The notes under the pieces are model-generated. The model worked only from the letters and a program-made list of their open reading frames with translations, made no database searches and was not told where the DNA came from. 64,000 nucleotides of DNA from Tribonema minus (lineage: Eukaryota > Sar > Xanthophyceae > Tribonematales > Tribonemataceae): contig JAFCMP010000551.1 of the NCBI GenBank assembly GCA_017506865.1, positions 310,001 to 374,000 on the forward strand, read 5' to 3'. Shown in pieces: positions 48,701-57,751 of the stretch. The translations under genes and the position numbers were made by a program. The first letter of the stretch is position 1, and the number at the start of each line of letters is the position of its first letter.

Positions 48701-51700
48701 CCACATTTCACCCACAACAAAGCAAACACAGCACTGACGAGCGCACACTGACCCATGCCCTGACTGGCGACGCAGGCGCACCTGAGTTCTGCTGTGCCAC
48801 AGAGCCTGAACAGCGGCGACGTCATGCCACTGTTGCCACATTTCACCCATGATGATGCAATTACAGCACTGACTGGCGCACACTGACCCACGCCCTGACC
48901 GGCGGCGCAGGTGCTTCTGAGCGCTGCTGTGACGCAGAGCGTTAACAGCGACGCCGCCATGACACATTGCCATATTTAAATCACGATAATGCCATTTCAG
49001 CACTGACCAATTCATACTGATGCTGACCCATGCCCCAATTATCAACGCAGGCGCACCTGAGCGCTGCTGTGGCACAGAGCCTGAAGAGCGGCGACGTCGC
49101 GCGGCGCGAGGAGGCGCTGCGCTGCGTCGCCGTGCTGACGCTCGCCGCCGGCAGTTTTGCGGTGCAGCAGCAGGTACGCCGCCGCCCGGCACGCTGATTA
49201 CTACTGAACAGTGCATTTTCACGTGCCGCCATGCTTGCGATTAATTGGCGCACATTTAATGAAAAAATGTGTGCACCTTCATGTACCGCCATGCTTACGT
49301 TTCATTGGCGCACATTTTATGATGAATGTATGTGCATTTTCACGTGCACGCCATGGCTGCACATTTTCAACTCTACCCTCGTCTCGAAGTCAGCGCAACT
49401 TGCTTTGTGTTCTGTACACAGCAGCAGGTTGTGGGCACCCGGATTGCTGTGCTCAGGGACTGTGGCGTGCCGCTCTATCTATGCCTTGTGGTGCAAAGCA
49501 CATCACCGCCGCAGCTTGCAGTGAGGGGCAGTGTTGACAGCGGCACGGTGTGGTATCCTGGTTCACGGGCCTGAACTGAAAGGCAGCGTTTCTTCAATTA
49601 ACATCATCAATTGAACACCAGCGCTGCATCACGCAAGTGCGCTGCAGTGTCATTTACAACTGTTTCAGCAAGTGGTAGCTGGGTCTCCGTCATTCTCTAT
49701 CATCTCCAACAGCTCTCAATATGTACGTGTGCTGTGCGTCCGCATCAGCAGAAACTGCGCTGCAGCATTAAATTCATTTGTGCAAACTTGAAAGAGCCAG
49801 TTGCGCCGTCATCGCCGTCATCGCTCTCCATCACCTCCAGCAGTTCACAGTACATTTGTACGCTGTACATCCGCATCCACAGGAGAGACTCATACAGGGA
49901 TTGCCCGCGTCCATGGTGGCGCTGAGTGCGGGCGCCTCTGCTACCGCTGTGGCGCAGCTCTCCGACGGCATTGCAGCGGTGCGTACATGCCTTCTGAGAG
50001 AGTTGGATCAGTGTGGTGATGCTCCTGACCTACGCAGGTGGTACATACCAACATGGCATCACATGATGCCTCATGCATATGCCGGCCATCCACAGCTCCT
50101 GGTGGCGCGGAGCTGGCGCATCTTGCTTTGGCGTTGCCTGAAGATTACGAGCCGCCAGCGGTGCTTGGAGTGGACCTGAGTAGCCTTGCAAGTATAGTAT
50201 TATCTGAAGCTTGTTGATCATGCGCAATCACTCCTGTCACAGCACAACTGTGAAGACAAGTGAGCTTTCTAAAAGTTTCACACCTTAGACGACATGATGC
50301 TTTCACGACATAGTCGGTACAATATGTCGCGACGGTGCCGCCAGAAATCATGTCGCGACACAGTCGCGCACCGTCTGCTTAGATCTTGTCGTCTAGACGA
50401 CGGTGTTGACGCACCGTTCATGAGGTTCATGTCGTCCATTCACGACACCGTTGCGCAAGGTTGGCGCTCTTTATGTTGTGTCATGTCGTGTATGTCGTAG
50501 CATGTCGTGTATGCACATCAGTGCACACAGCATTGCTTCCGCGGTGGCTTGCCGCAGTCAGAGCGTATTCGTTATAACGGATGACACTTACGCATGCTCT
50601 GATCTGATCTCTGAGTTACTCACGCCGCATCCGCATCGTGATGATCGTGATGATCCACGTCAAGCTCGGTGTATTCATCAGTTATCCCGAAAAGAGCCTC
50701 CTTGCGTGAGGTAAGAGGTAAGACGCTGGGAGCTGGTGCAGATGTTGGTGGTGCAGCGATTTGCCCCAGATGTGCTCTGCAGTGAATCCAGGGCCCAATC
50801 AGCTAGAGCGTCTGGCAGTGAGACTGTGTTCCAAATCCGTTTCAGCCGCTGTTGGAAACGCGTTTGAGAACATGATGATTACATCAGAGAGTAGGCACCA
50901 CTATGTAGTGTGAATTGGTGTAGCATGACACTACTTTCGCAGCAGTTGTAGCAGCGCAATAGCTGCAACAACCGGCGTCTATCGCACTTCAACTTCTAGC
51001 TTCAACTATGTCGTTCTGTGTCGTTGCTGTCACGACATGGTTGCGTGCTCCTGGCAGAACCTATGTCGTCTAGACGACCATGTCGCGACATGCCTGTCAA
51101 AGCTGATGTCGTCTAGACGACATATGTCGCTTGCCACTGCTGCAACCCCTGTCGTCTGGACGACCATGTCACGACATACCCTCAATGGAACATGTCGTCT
51201 CGACGACTATGTCGCGACATGATGTCGTCTAAGGTGTGAAAAGTTTGGTGCCTACGTCTATACTCTGAAGTTCGCATGTTCGGCGCTTGGACCTGTTCCC
51301 AGAAGCAGTGGTCTTCGGCAATCTGCACTTGACCAGGGCAGGCTGGTGTGCAAAGAAGTAATTATTGTGTAGGTGCTTATGCAAGCAGTGATTGTTGTGT
51401 AGGTGCTTGTGCAAGTGGAAAAACAGTCCTGATGCACGGTTGGAACAGAACTGTACTGGTGCTGGACCAGTCCATGGTGGACTAACAAGAGTAACTTCAC
51501 TGTGGTGAGAACCTGTGATTTGTAGGCACATGCAAAACAGGGTGTGTGGGTATCATACCCTGTCGTATGTATCTGATGCAACAAAGCAGTAGGGATGTGA
51601 AGGCCTTGACAGTAGCTCTCACACTTAACTTTACGGCCTGTGCTGTTGTACTTGCAGGTGAAGGAGGTGTTTGGTGGCACTGTGCTGGAGCCGTTTCTAC

Positions 51701-51825
51701 GCACCGCTGCCGCGCGCTGCCACCAAGACACAAGTGACCTCTGCGCCAGCTGCGACAGCTTGATGCTGGAACCAGCAATACGGAGGAGTCGACAGCCGCC
51801 TGCAGCCCCCCTGCTGCTTTTCTGA
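39796..51825 (+). CDS. TAF6: Transcription initiation factor TFIID/SAGA subunit TAF6
   Basis: Core subunit of TFIID and SAGA; its histone fold pairs with TAF9. Twelve exons: 39796-39927, 41003-41209, 42371-42556, 43714-43866, 45366-45497, 46317-46382, 46963-47028, 47293-47367, 47801-47896, 49051-49173, 49883-49978, 51658-51825. All are phase 0 and give 499 residues. Histone fold in exons 1-2: ISRQAIAPVAAALAVG, EYHLKDLVQEAMK, RRSKRRRVTADDVNYALEM, SVEALYGY. Then the TAF6 signature LPKCPVEPTCMLHWLAVDG (exon 3), LSEESQRYLDRVREAVL and DPGLQEILPHICRFI (exon 4), and the C-terminal HEAT domain (DHWTLRDMTAGIVAYVC, exon 7; LPTLYGAMVGVITLG, exon 9; VKEVFGGTVLEPFL, exon 12). Intron 5 has a GC donor (CAG|GCGAGT). 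A glycine-rich linker follows the histone fold. The start Met fits the family, but an upstream open stretch from about 39757 leaves a longer N-terminus possible. Confidence 0.92.
41377..41620 (+). repeat. Two-copy ~110-bp repeat in TAF6 intron 2
   Basis: Units share GTGCTCAGCAG.TGAGCTC, GTGCAGAAAGC and GAGTGCCGCTG. Contains no recognisable exon sequence. Confidence 0.65.
42090..42370 (+). repeat. Echo array of TAF6 exon 3 acceptor edge
   Basis: At 42241-42290 the acceptor and first about 45 bases of exon 3 are repeated (TTTGCAG|GTGGCAAACGCCGG for VANAGLPKCPVEPT). Upstream, short units with ACATCAACAAGCA and CACACGAA.CC recur every 40-55 bp, as in the intron just before the real acceptor. Confidence 0.87.
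42650..42775 (+). repeat. Echo of TAF6 exon 3 donor edge
   Basis: Copy of the exon 3 tail and donor: GGCGGC run, GTGATCCGGACTGAGACC, then CAAACAGGAAGTGGGGTTGG, matching the real GCGAGCAGGAG|GTGAGGTTGG. The copied donor has lost a clean GT context. Confidence 0.8.
43867..44095 (+). repeat. Echo array of TAF6 exon 4 donor edge
   Basis: Four short decayed copies (about 40-60 bp steps) of the exon 4 end CATCTGCCGCTTCATCAAG|GTGAT, such as CATTCTGCCATTTTGCCAAG|GT and CATCTGCCGTTGTGCCAAG|GT. The first two directly follow the real donor and each keeps AAG|GT. Confidence 0.85.
44540..45365 (+). repeat. Echo array of TAF6 exon 5 acceptor edge
   Basis: Five copies of intron end plus exon start. Acceptor positions are about 44595, 44727, 44892, 45051 and 45212 before the real one at 45366; steps are 132, 165, 159, 161 and 154 bp. 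Copies 3-5 repeat GAGCGNACGCAGGCGTGCG and on to about GTGGCAGCTGTA, then switch back to intron (AGCAGCAG.TTGTCGCTGC). It is the cleanest array in the window. Confidence 0.92.
45644..45713 (-). repeat. Dispersed ~72-bp repeat, copy 3
   Basis: Inverted copy of the repeat at 3814 and 7336, here in TAF6 intron 5. In minus reading it begins with a possible hairpin, AGACGA...TCGTCT, and ends CAAGCGCCTTCCACCAATAA. Confidence 0.7.
48690..49050 (+). repeat. Echo array of TAF6 exon 10 acceptor edge
   Basis: Copies with acceptor GACGCAG|GCGCACCTGAG at about 48778 and GGCGCAG|GTGCTTCTGAG at about 48910 precede the real edge at 49051, about 135-140 bp apart. Each carries the codons for AHLSAAVAQSLKSGD in decayed form. 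A fourth partial intron unit lies near 48700-48770. Confidence 0.87.
49680..49882 (+). repeat. Echo before TAF6 exon 11
   Basis: Two copies of the intron end: CATCTCCAAC...TGTCCGCATCAGCAG-like (ending about 49752) and CATCACCTCCAG...CATCCGCATCCACAG (ending at the real acceptor, 49882). Only the intron part is clear. Confidence 0.65.
50279..51238. mobile_element. Non-autonomous hAT-like DNA transposon (960 bp) in TAF6 intron 11
   Basis: Terminal inverted repeats start CACACCTTAGACGACAT (17 identical bases; 20 of 21 match if extended). The 8-bp target duplication AAAAGTTT lies at 50271-50278 and 51239-51246. Inside are subterminal palindromes of two kinds, GTCGTCTAGACGAC (and one-base variants GTCGTCTGGACGAC, GTCGTCTCGACGAC) and TGTCGCGACA, clustered near both ends; such repeats are where hAT transposases usually bind. 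No transposase frame is present. The 8-bp duplication points to hAT or P-like superfamilies, hAT being more common. Intact ends and a perfect duplication suggest a fairly recent insertion. Confidence 0.86.
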
Positions 51826-52123
51826 GTCGGCTACAGTGCGCTCAAATGAGATCCTACACGTTTGTCTGGGTGTACTTGACACCACTGAGATGCCAACAGT
51901 GCTGCGTGCAGCAGTGGTCATTTGTCTCTCATTTGGGTGCACGCATGTTGACTGCTGTTACCGTCAATTGCGGCAGCTACCATGCTGATGTGCTGCCTGT
52001 TTGGACTGCCTGTAGTCCGCGCAAGGAAGGTGTAAAGTGGCAAGCATACAGAAGACCAGCTCAAGAGTGCATGTCAATGCTTATCAGCCTGATTCAGGAG
52101 GCAGCATACTCGAGCTATGGTAT
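51826..52123. other. Region downstream of TAF6
   Basis: Probably 3' untranslated and intergenic sequence; no gene seen. Confidence 0.4.
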
Positions 52124-52136
52124 CCTTGAAGTACTT

Positions 52137-52166
52137 TTATTAATTCTCGCTCAGGGCGCGAAAAAG
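52137..52166 (-). mobile_element. 30-bp LINE tail (family 1) with 13-bp target duplication
   Basis: Minus-strand sequence CTTTTTCGCGCCC...AATTAATAA is identical to the 3' end of the LINE at 35890. It lies between two copies of CCTTGAAGTACTT (52124-52136 and 52167-52179). Read in LINE sense, the 3' junction is AATAAAA|GTAC, as in the larger copy. An extreme 5' truncation. Confidence 0.78.
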
Positions 52167-52179
52167 CCTTGAAGTACTT

Positions 52180-52802
52180 CACACTGTGGTTTTAAGGTCA
52201 GTTGTATGCGGGTGCAATCATGCATTCATCTTTGTGCCCACAAGTGCCAGCCATTCCTGTGGCGCCGATGTACTTGTTTGCGTTGCACGCAAGTGCTGGC
52301 AGCTAAACATGACGGTTAGGCATGAAATTGTCGAATGGCAGTTCCACGCTCAACCACTGCCCTGCTCGAGCTACGTCACCGTGAAGCTTGAGGCGGATTG
52401 TTACATGGCCAGCAATTGCCGAGACTTGCCTCATGTGCCGCCTGAAACCTGCTGTTCACAACAGTGCAGACAGCTGAGCCAAGATATGTACATTGACCTC
52501 ATGAGCAACAACTCTGCATGCAACTGACGCTTTTGCCGCTTATTAAGCCTGTTCCCGCAACAGCCACCTTGCGTCAAGAGCCAACAGAAGGCATTTTTTG
52601 GTGTAACTTATCATTCGTCGTAAATCAAAGGGAAGGGTGCTTCCCGTTCGATGCGAACCTCTGTGAAGCTCAGCTTAAATGAAGTGTTTGGGCGACTATG
52701 GAAACAAGTGAACCGCTGTGCGACCAACTTTGATACCTCATGAGTCATGATATTCTATGAGGACAGAGAATCCTAAAACAGGGGGAGTCTACAAAAGATG
52801 CA
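52180..52802. other. Intergenic stretch, nothing recognised
   Basis: A plus-strand open frame (52186-52527) has no recognisable motif and is probably chance. Confidence 0.35.
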
Positions 52803-52812
52803 GTATTGGTAC

Positions 52813-53365
52813 TTATTATGATCTTGTATTTATAGCAGCCCCAAGGTGGGCTTGATGCGTTGGATAAGATTGCAAAAAACTAAAATCGGACGGGCCCTTA
52901 GAGCCCTGCGTTGCAGGCTTGTAATAGACTCATGGGGGGCAGACACAGCGGCACCCAGTCTGAGCCACACCTATCGTAGCCGATGTCTCCATCTCTTGAG
53001 CGAAAACGCCGGAGGACCGCGGTTATGCCTCTAGTATACATTTGGGCCAGAGGCGCCCGGTCCTCGATTCCTTGCCTAAGCACGCCGCTGACGTGCCTGG
53101 CCGAGGTTCTCTTTCTTGCGAGTTCAAGCAAACGATCTACAGTGTGCCCTGATGCTATCCGTATCCCCATGTTCCAATATCCCCTGCTGCTGCCCAAAGC
53201 CGTATCCTCACCACACGCGACTTCGCAGCTCCTGCTCACAGCCAGCATCTCCCATCCCCTTGCTGCCTGATGCACCCTCGCCACCATCAGCGCCACCGCG
53301 AGCGCTGCCGCACCTCTCGGTGCTGACGAGCAGAGTTGTACAACAATGGGCGCCAGCTCCCCGGC
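52813..53365 (-). mobile_element. 5'-truncated LINE-like insertion (family 2) at GTAC
   Basis: 553 bp between copies of GTATTGGTAC (52803-52812 and 53366-53375). In minus reading the tail is CTATAAATACAAGATCATAA TAA followed by GTAC, resembling the 844-1465 copy. A minus frame ends at 52898 (Ala/Arg-rich, including RQGIEDRAPLAQMYTRG); it matches no domain I know. The LINE assignment rests on the tail, the GTAC junction and the target duplication. The right end lies at the position of the family 1 insertion in the copy B flank. Confidence 0.55.
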
Positions 53366-53451
53366 GTATTGGTACGTGAGATTTTTTTGAAGATGCCATG
53401 CATATATGCGCATAGCCAATTCTTGAACTCCAAGAAGTGATGGATAGTGTT

Positions 53452-53795
53452 GGCTGTTTGCATGGTAATATGCGCAGCAATGTCAGGACCAACGAGCTTG
53501 AGCGTATAACGGCGCATTTCAAATGACTGGCGCATGTGGTACCAGTCACCCGGCACATGCATCATCGCGCATGTAATGACTTGGCAGAAATACGGCATCA
53601 TTCTGAAGTCTGGCTGTACTGTTTGCTTATGAGATGGCCAGTACGGTGTTTGTCTGCGTGTTACTGAGGTGAGGCTCGGCTCGTGCCGCTCTTTTGCGGC
53701 CAAAGGCGGCTGCGCCGCTTGTGGGCGGCTTTAGGCGGCTGCGCCGCCCAAAGTTTAATTTTTTTTAAGCTGCCCTTGTACACCAAAAATTTGCC
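53452..53795. mobile_element. 344-bp insertion with 8-bp target duplication, class unknown
   Basis: Flanked by ATAGTGTT at 53444-53451 and 53796-53803. The paralogous unit reads GGATAGTGTTTCGTGACAAG near 58687-58706 with no insertion, so the limits are firm. It contains a hairpin-rich stretch with AGGCGGCTGCGCCGC twice (53700-53755). Ends are GGCTGTTTGC and AAATTTGCC, at most a 3-base inverted repeat. Not GTAC-targeted, so unlike the LINEs here. Confidence 0.65.
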
Positions 53796-53803
53796 ATAGT
53801 GTT

Positions 53804-54394
53804 TCATGACAAGACAGACAGCGCACCATCATCGCAATCCGCACACATTCACTAAGAAAGCCCGTTTCTCACAATCCAGAACATGTGCCGTGTAAAGATG
53901 TGTCGGTGTCAACGCCCAATGATCGCACTCTACATGCGCCAGCATTAGACACACCTTAAGACGCAAGCAATGACACTGCAAACAGTCAAGCACGGCAAGC
54001 AATCTGATGCCACTTCTAGACACACAAGCAGACTGTGTTGTCAGATGCAGGATCCTGGAATGAAGTGTGATGGTGTATGACCATACCTGCGGCCAACATG
54101 ACTACACGAGCACCACATCACCAGCAATCAACATCAGACTGCACAACTACATGGTGTAATGACAAGGGCCCTCACACCGCATGCAACGTCCACATAAAAC
54201 AAACATCAAGATAAAGCGCACTCACATTTGCACACAGTGGCTTAGCGATTTGATTCACTCACGGCCTGATGGGCAGCCATGTAAGAACCTGAACGACCAA
54301 ATGGTCAAACACGCACTAGTCTATTACACGAAGAGCTCTCGTAACTATGGTACATGTCCCTTCTGTACGCGTACTACACAGCATGTCCTCATTT
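53804..54394. other. 3' flank of Armadillo copy D
   Basis: Direct counterpart of 58705-59368 (shared ACTGCAAACAGTCAAGCACG and CAAGGGCCCTCAC). No gene. Confidence 0.65.
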
Positions 54395-55878
54395 CTACCT
54401 GCGCTGTGATTCTGGTTCGCTTGACACGTTTGCAGCATCCGCAGCAAGCCGATCCAGAGCCAGCTGAGCGGACTGTACTGCACAAGGACAATCAGAGCAT
54501 CTGGGTATGGCACTGGCTACTGCTTCGCGGGCGCCTGCGGCTCTGAGCCGTGCTGCTGCACCTGCATCAGAGCTCAGCCCGCATATCGTACGCAGCACCC
54601 ATCTCGACATGTTGTTATTGCTGTCACAAGCCGTCAGCAAAATATTGAGGGCAGCTGTTGCCGCCTCACACGCTCCTGCCTGCACAAGACTGAGAGCCAC
54701 GGCGTGAGAGTGCGACTCGGCTGCTGAGGCCAGTGCCGCTAGGGCCTCCAGGCCAGAGCGCAGTCGATACTGATGCAGCATATTGTTCGGTGCCTGTATG
54801 TGTAGCAGCACAGTGCTCACAACGGCATCGCATGCGCCCACCGCAGAGAGCCTGGCGCTGGCGGCAGGCGCCCTCGATGCCAGCACCGCTATCGCCGACA
54901 GAGCAGTTGCAAGCACCTTACTACATTCATAGTCTGCACTTAGCGGGTAGCAGTGCTTGGCGATGGCCGCCATAATAGCCTCAGCGGTGCCCGCTGCCGA
55001 AAGCTGTACAGCGCTGTCGCCATATACGCCAGCTCAATCATCGCAAAGAGCACAGGGGCAGCAGCGCCGTCGCTCGTGGACGCAGCAAGCGCCTCCATGA
55101 GTGCTTCGCCTGCGCCAGCAACGAGAAACTGCTGCGCGATGGCAGCGCCGCCACCGTCGCTGCGCCGCACGATCTCTTCTTATGCCGTCGCAGCAGCGGC
55201 CTGCAGGTCCTGCCGAGTGACGTCAGCGCACATGGTGGCGACCACTGCTTGTGCAACCTGCGCTGCATGAAGCGTCTGCGGCAGGGTGACGTCTGCCTCA
55301 GGCTGAGGCACAAACACGACGCACAGGGCGTTCAGGGCCTCAGGCTGGCACGGCACCGTCGCGTGCTGTATATGTGCTCGCACCGCGGCAATCAGAGCGT
55401 CAGTGGCGCCAGCTCTCGCCAACTGCAATGCACAGTCGACTCCTGCAGAGCCGTCAGCACTAGCAAGACTTGCCATGGCCATGCATGCGGCTACTTTAAG
55501 TAGTACTTGAATACCGGCATGGGCAGCATGCCTGCGCATGGCAGCTACAAGTGCCGTGCTGATGCCGGCGTCCTGAAAACTGCAGCAGTTGGCGGTGCAT
55601 TCATCGGCTAGTAGGATGCATACTGCTCGAAGGCATGCTACCTGAACAGTGGCGTCAGGACGGTGTGTGACAAGCGCGGCGACCAGTGCGGCACATGCCC
55701 CTGCTTGTTCAAAGCTGCGCTGAATGGAACTACTATCATATGATTCGTCCGCGGTGAGCTTATTAATAGCACGAGCACCCCACAACTGGATGCTGGCATC
55801 GTCAGGAAACTTTCGCATTACCCGCACCACCTGCGCCTCACACGCTTCAGCCGCATGAAGCTGGGGCCCGGCGTCCAT
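54395..55878 (-). pseudogene. Armadillo-repeat protein, copy D (MDAG type), disrupted
   Basis: Starts MDAGPQLHAAEACEAQVVRVM and ends near VSSEPESQRR. Armadillo-type repeats throughout (GACAALVAALVTHRPDATVQ, GGAAIAQQFLVAGAGEALMEAL). An in-frame TAA follows QAAAATA (about 55180; other copies read AIE) and the frame shifts near 55000, resuming at MAAIAKHC. It is the most diverged copy, with extra residues around GIQVLLKVAACMA. Divergent from copy F. Confidence 0.8.
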
Positions 55879-55929
55879 GTTAGTTGACCGCGATGCAAAT
55901 AATCTAGTTGGAAGCTCGTTGTGCGGGAC

Positions 55930-56147
55930 CTGCGGGCGGCAACGCAAGCATGCCAGTCAGCGCTGCTGAAAATTAGCGCTACTGCTGGGAGCGCCACGAA
56001 GCCACCAGCAGCAGGATTGTGTGGAACACCACAGCAATCATAACAGGCACTTCTGTTGCGGCGGAAGCAAAGCAATTGCTGCCGCTGCAGTTTGGGGTCA
56101 GGAGACGTGTGAGATGAAAATTGACCACAAATGTGATGGAGACTCAC
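55930..56147 (-). other. Leader intron of Armadillo copy D
   Basis: Minus-strand donor ATCAG|GTGAGTCTCC and acceptor CCCGCAG|GTCCCGCAC, 218 bp, same places as in copies B and E. Confidence 0.68.
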
Positions 56148-56201
56148 CTGATCGAAAGCAGCAACCAGCCGCAAACCCTTTGTCGCCTGCACACGATCGT
56201 T

Positions 56202-56215
56202 CTTCAAGTTTGAAG
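56202..56215. promoter_or_regulatory. Palindrome CTTCAA-GT-TTGAAG between copies D and F
   Basis: Ends 86 bp before the copy F start; same arms as at 33250, 39616 and 61181. Confidence 0.62.
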
Positions 56216-56300
56216 TTGATTCAAATTAACGGTTTCCGTGAGCAAGCAAAGACGAACACACAAGCTTCTTCAGTGATCACGGAGCAGAGGGAAGTTGCTC

Positions 56301-57751
56301 ATGGACGGCGGGGCACAAGCGCAAGCGGCTCTGCCATGTGAGGCGCAGGTGGCGCGGATGATGCGATCCTTTCCCGACGATGCCAGCATCCAGGTGTGGG
56401 GTGCCCAAGCGATACATGCGCTGATCGTGGACGACGTAAACAACGTCGACTTTAGTAACAGGCTGGGTCAAGCAGGAGCATGTGCCGCACTGCTCTCTGC
56501 TCTTGCCACGCACAGTCAAAACGCCGCCGTGCAGGCAGCAGGCCTCCGAGCAGTATGCAAGCTAGCTGATGAGTGCCCCGCGAACTGCTGCAGATTTCAA
56601 GATGCTGGCATCGGCACGGCACTGATAGATGCCACGCGCACACACGCTGCCGATGCTGATGTTCAAGAGACCGCATGTCTCGCCATAGCAAACCTTGCCT
56701 ATACCATTGGTGGTGCAGAAGTTGAGCGAACGTTCAGGTCGGCGGCAGCTGGTGCCATTGATGCCGTGACTGAGGCGCTACGAGCATATATACATCACCC
56801 GAAGGTGCCGCATCAGGCCTTGTCCGCACTCAGCGCGATGGCTGTTTGTCGTTTTGGGCCAGTAGACATCACCTTGCCGCAGAGGCTTCATGCGGCACAG
56901 GTTGCGCAAGCAGTCGTTGCCGCCATGCGCACTGACGTCACTCTAGAGGGCCTGCAGTCCGCTGCTGCGACGGCAATTGAGAGCATGACCGAGAGCAGCG
57001 ACGGTGGCGGCGCCGCCGTTGCGCAGCAATTCCTTGATGCTGGCGCAGGCAATGCACTTATGAACGCGCTCGCTGCGTCAACGGCAAGCGGCGCTACTTC
57101 TGATACGCTCAAAGCATTGGCGGCGCTGGCGCAGTATGGCGGCAGTGCTGCACAGCTCCTGGCAGCAGGTGTCGCTGAGGCCATCATGGCGGCTGTTGAT
57201 AAGCATTGTGTCAGAGGGGGGGTGCTGAGTGCAGACTTTAAATGCACGTTGGTTATCTCGGCTGCAATGTCGGCAATAGCAGCGCTTGCGGCGAGTGCGC
57301 CCGCCGACAGCGCCAGGCTCTCTACGGTAGGCGCATGCGAAGTCGTCGCGAGGGCTGTGCGGCTGCACATGGACGCTCAGGAGTTTGATCAGACATTTGG
57401 TATTGGGAGCACTCTGGCCTGGAGGCGCTCGCAGCGCTGGCCGCAGCTGGTGAGTCACACTCCCAGGCCGTGGCTCTAAGTCTTGTTCAGGCAGGTGCGT
57501 GTGAGGTCGCAACAGCAGTGCTGGAAGCAGTGCTGCTCAAGCCGCGTGCTGACCAGTCTGAAATGCTGACCTTGGTGCTTCGCACGATATGCAGCCTGAG
57601 TGCTGATGCAGGTGCAGCAGCTCTGCTCACCGCCGCAGGCGCTCACGAAGCAGTGACCAGTGCCATTCCCAGATGCTCAAACTGTCCCGAGGCAGCACAG
57701 GCGGCGCAGCTGGCTCTAGACCGGCTTGCAGGGGGTGCTGCAAACGTGTAG
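56301..57751 (+). pseudogene. Armadillo-repeat protein, copy F (MDGG type), one frameshift
   Basis: Starts MDGGAQAQAALPCEAQVARMM and reads open for about 390 codons, then a one-base loss near 57400 (ACATTTGG against ACATGTTGG in copy A) shifts the frame. The correct frame resumes with WYWEHSGLEALAALAAAG and ends GGAANV. Repeats as in A, C and G (VEAALRAYIHHP-like, AAQLLAAGVAEAIMAAVDKH). Apart from this lesion the copy looks whole. Confidence 0.82.

Noticed and set aside
49420-49570. Open stretch after an acceptor-like CAGCAG in TAF6 intron 10 (VVGTRIAVLRDCGVP)
   Set aside because: Exon 10 joins exon 11 in phase without it and it does not match TAF6.
50096-50215. Possible extra TAF6 exon (APGGAELAHLALALPEDYEPP frame)
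   Set aside because: It looks codon-like, but its phase does not join exon 11 or exon 12; exon 11 to exon 12 joins in phase 0 without it.
53287-53703. Minus-strand open frame of about 138 codons
   Set aside because: It crosses the edge of the 344-bp insertion into flank that is plainly non-coding in the paralogous units.
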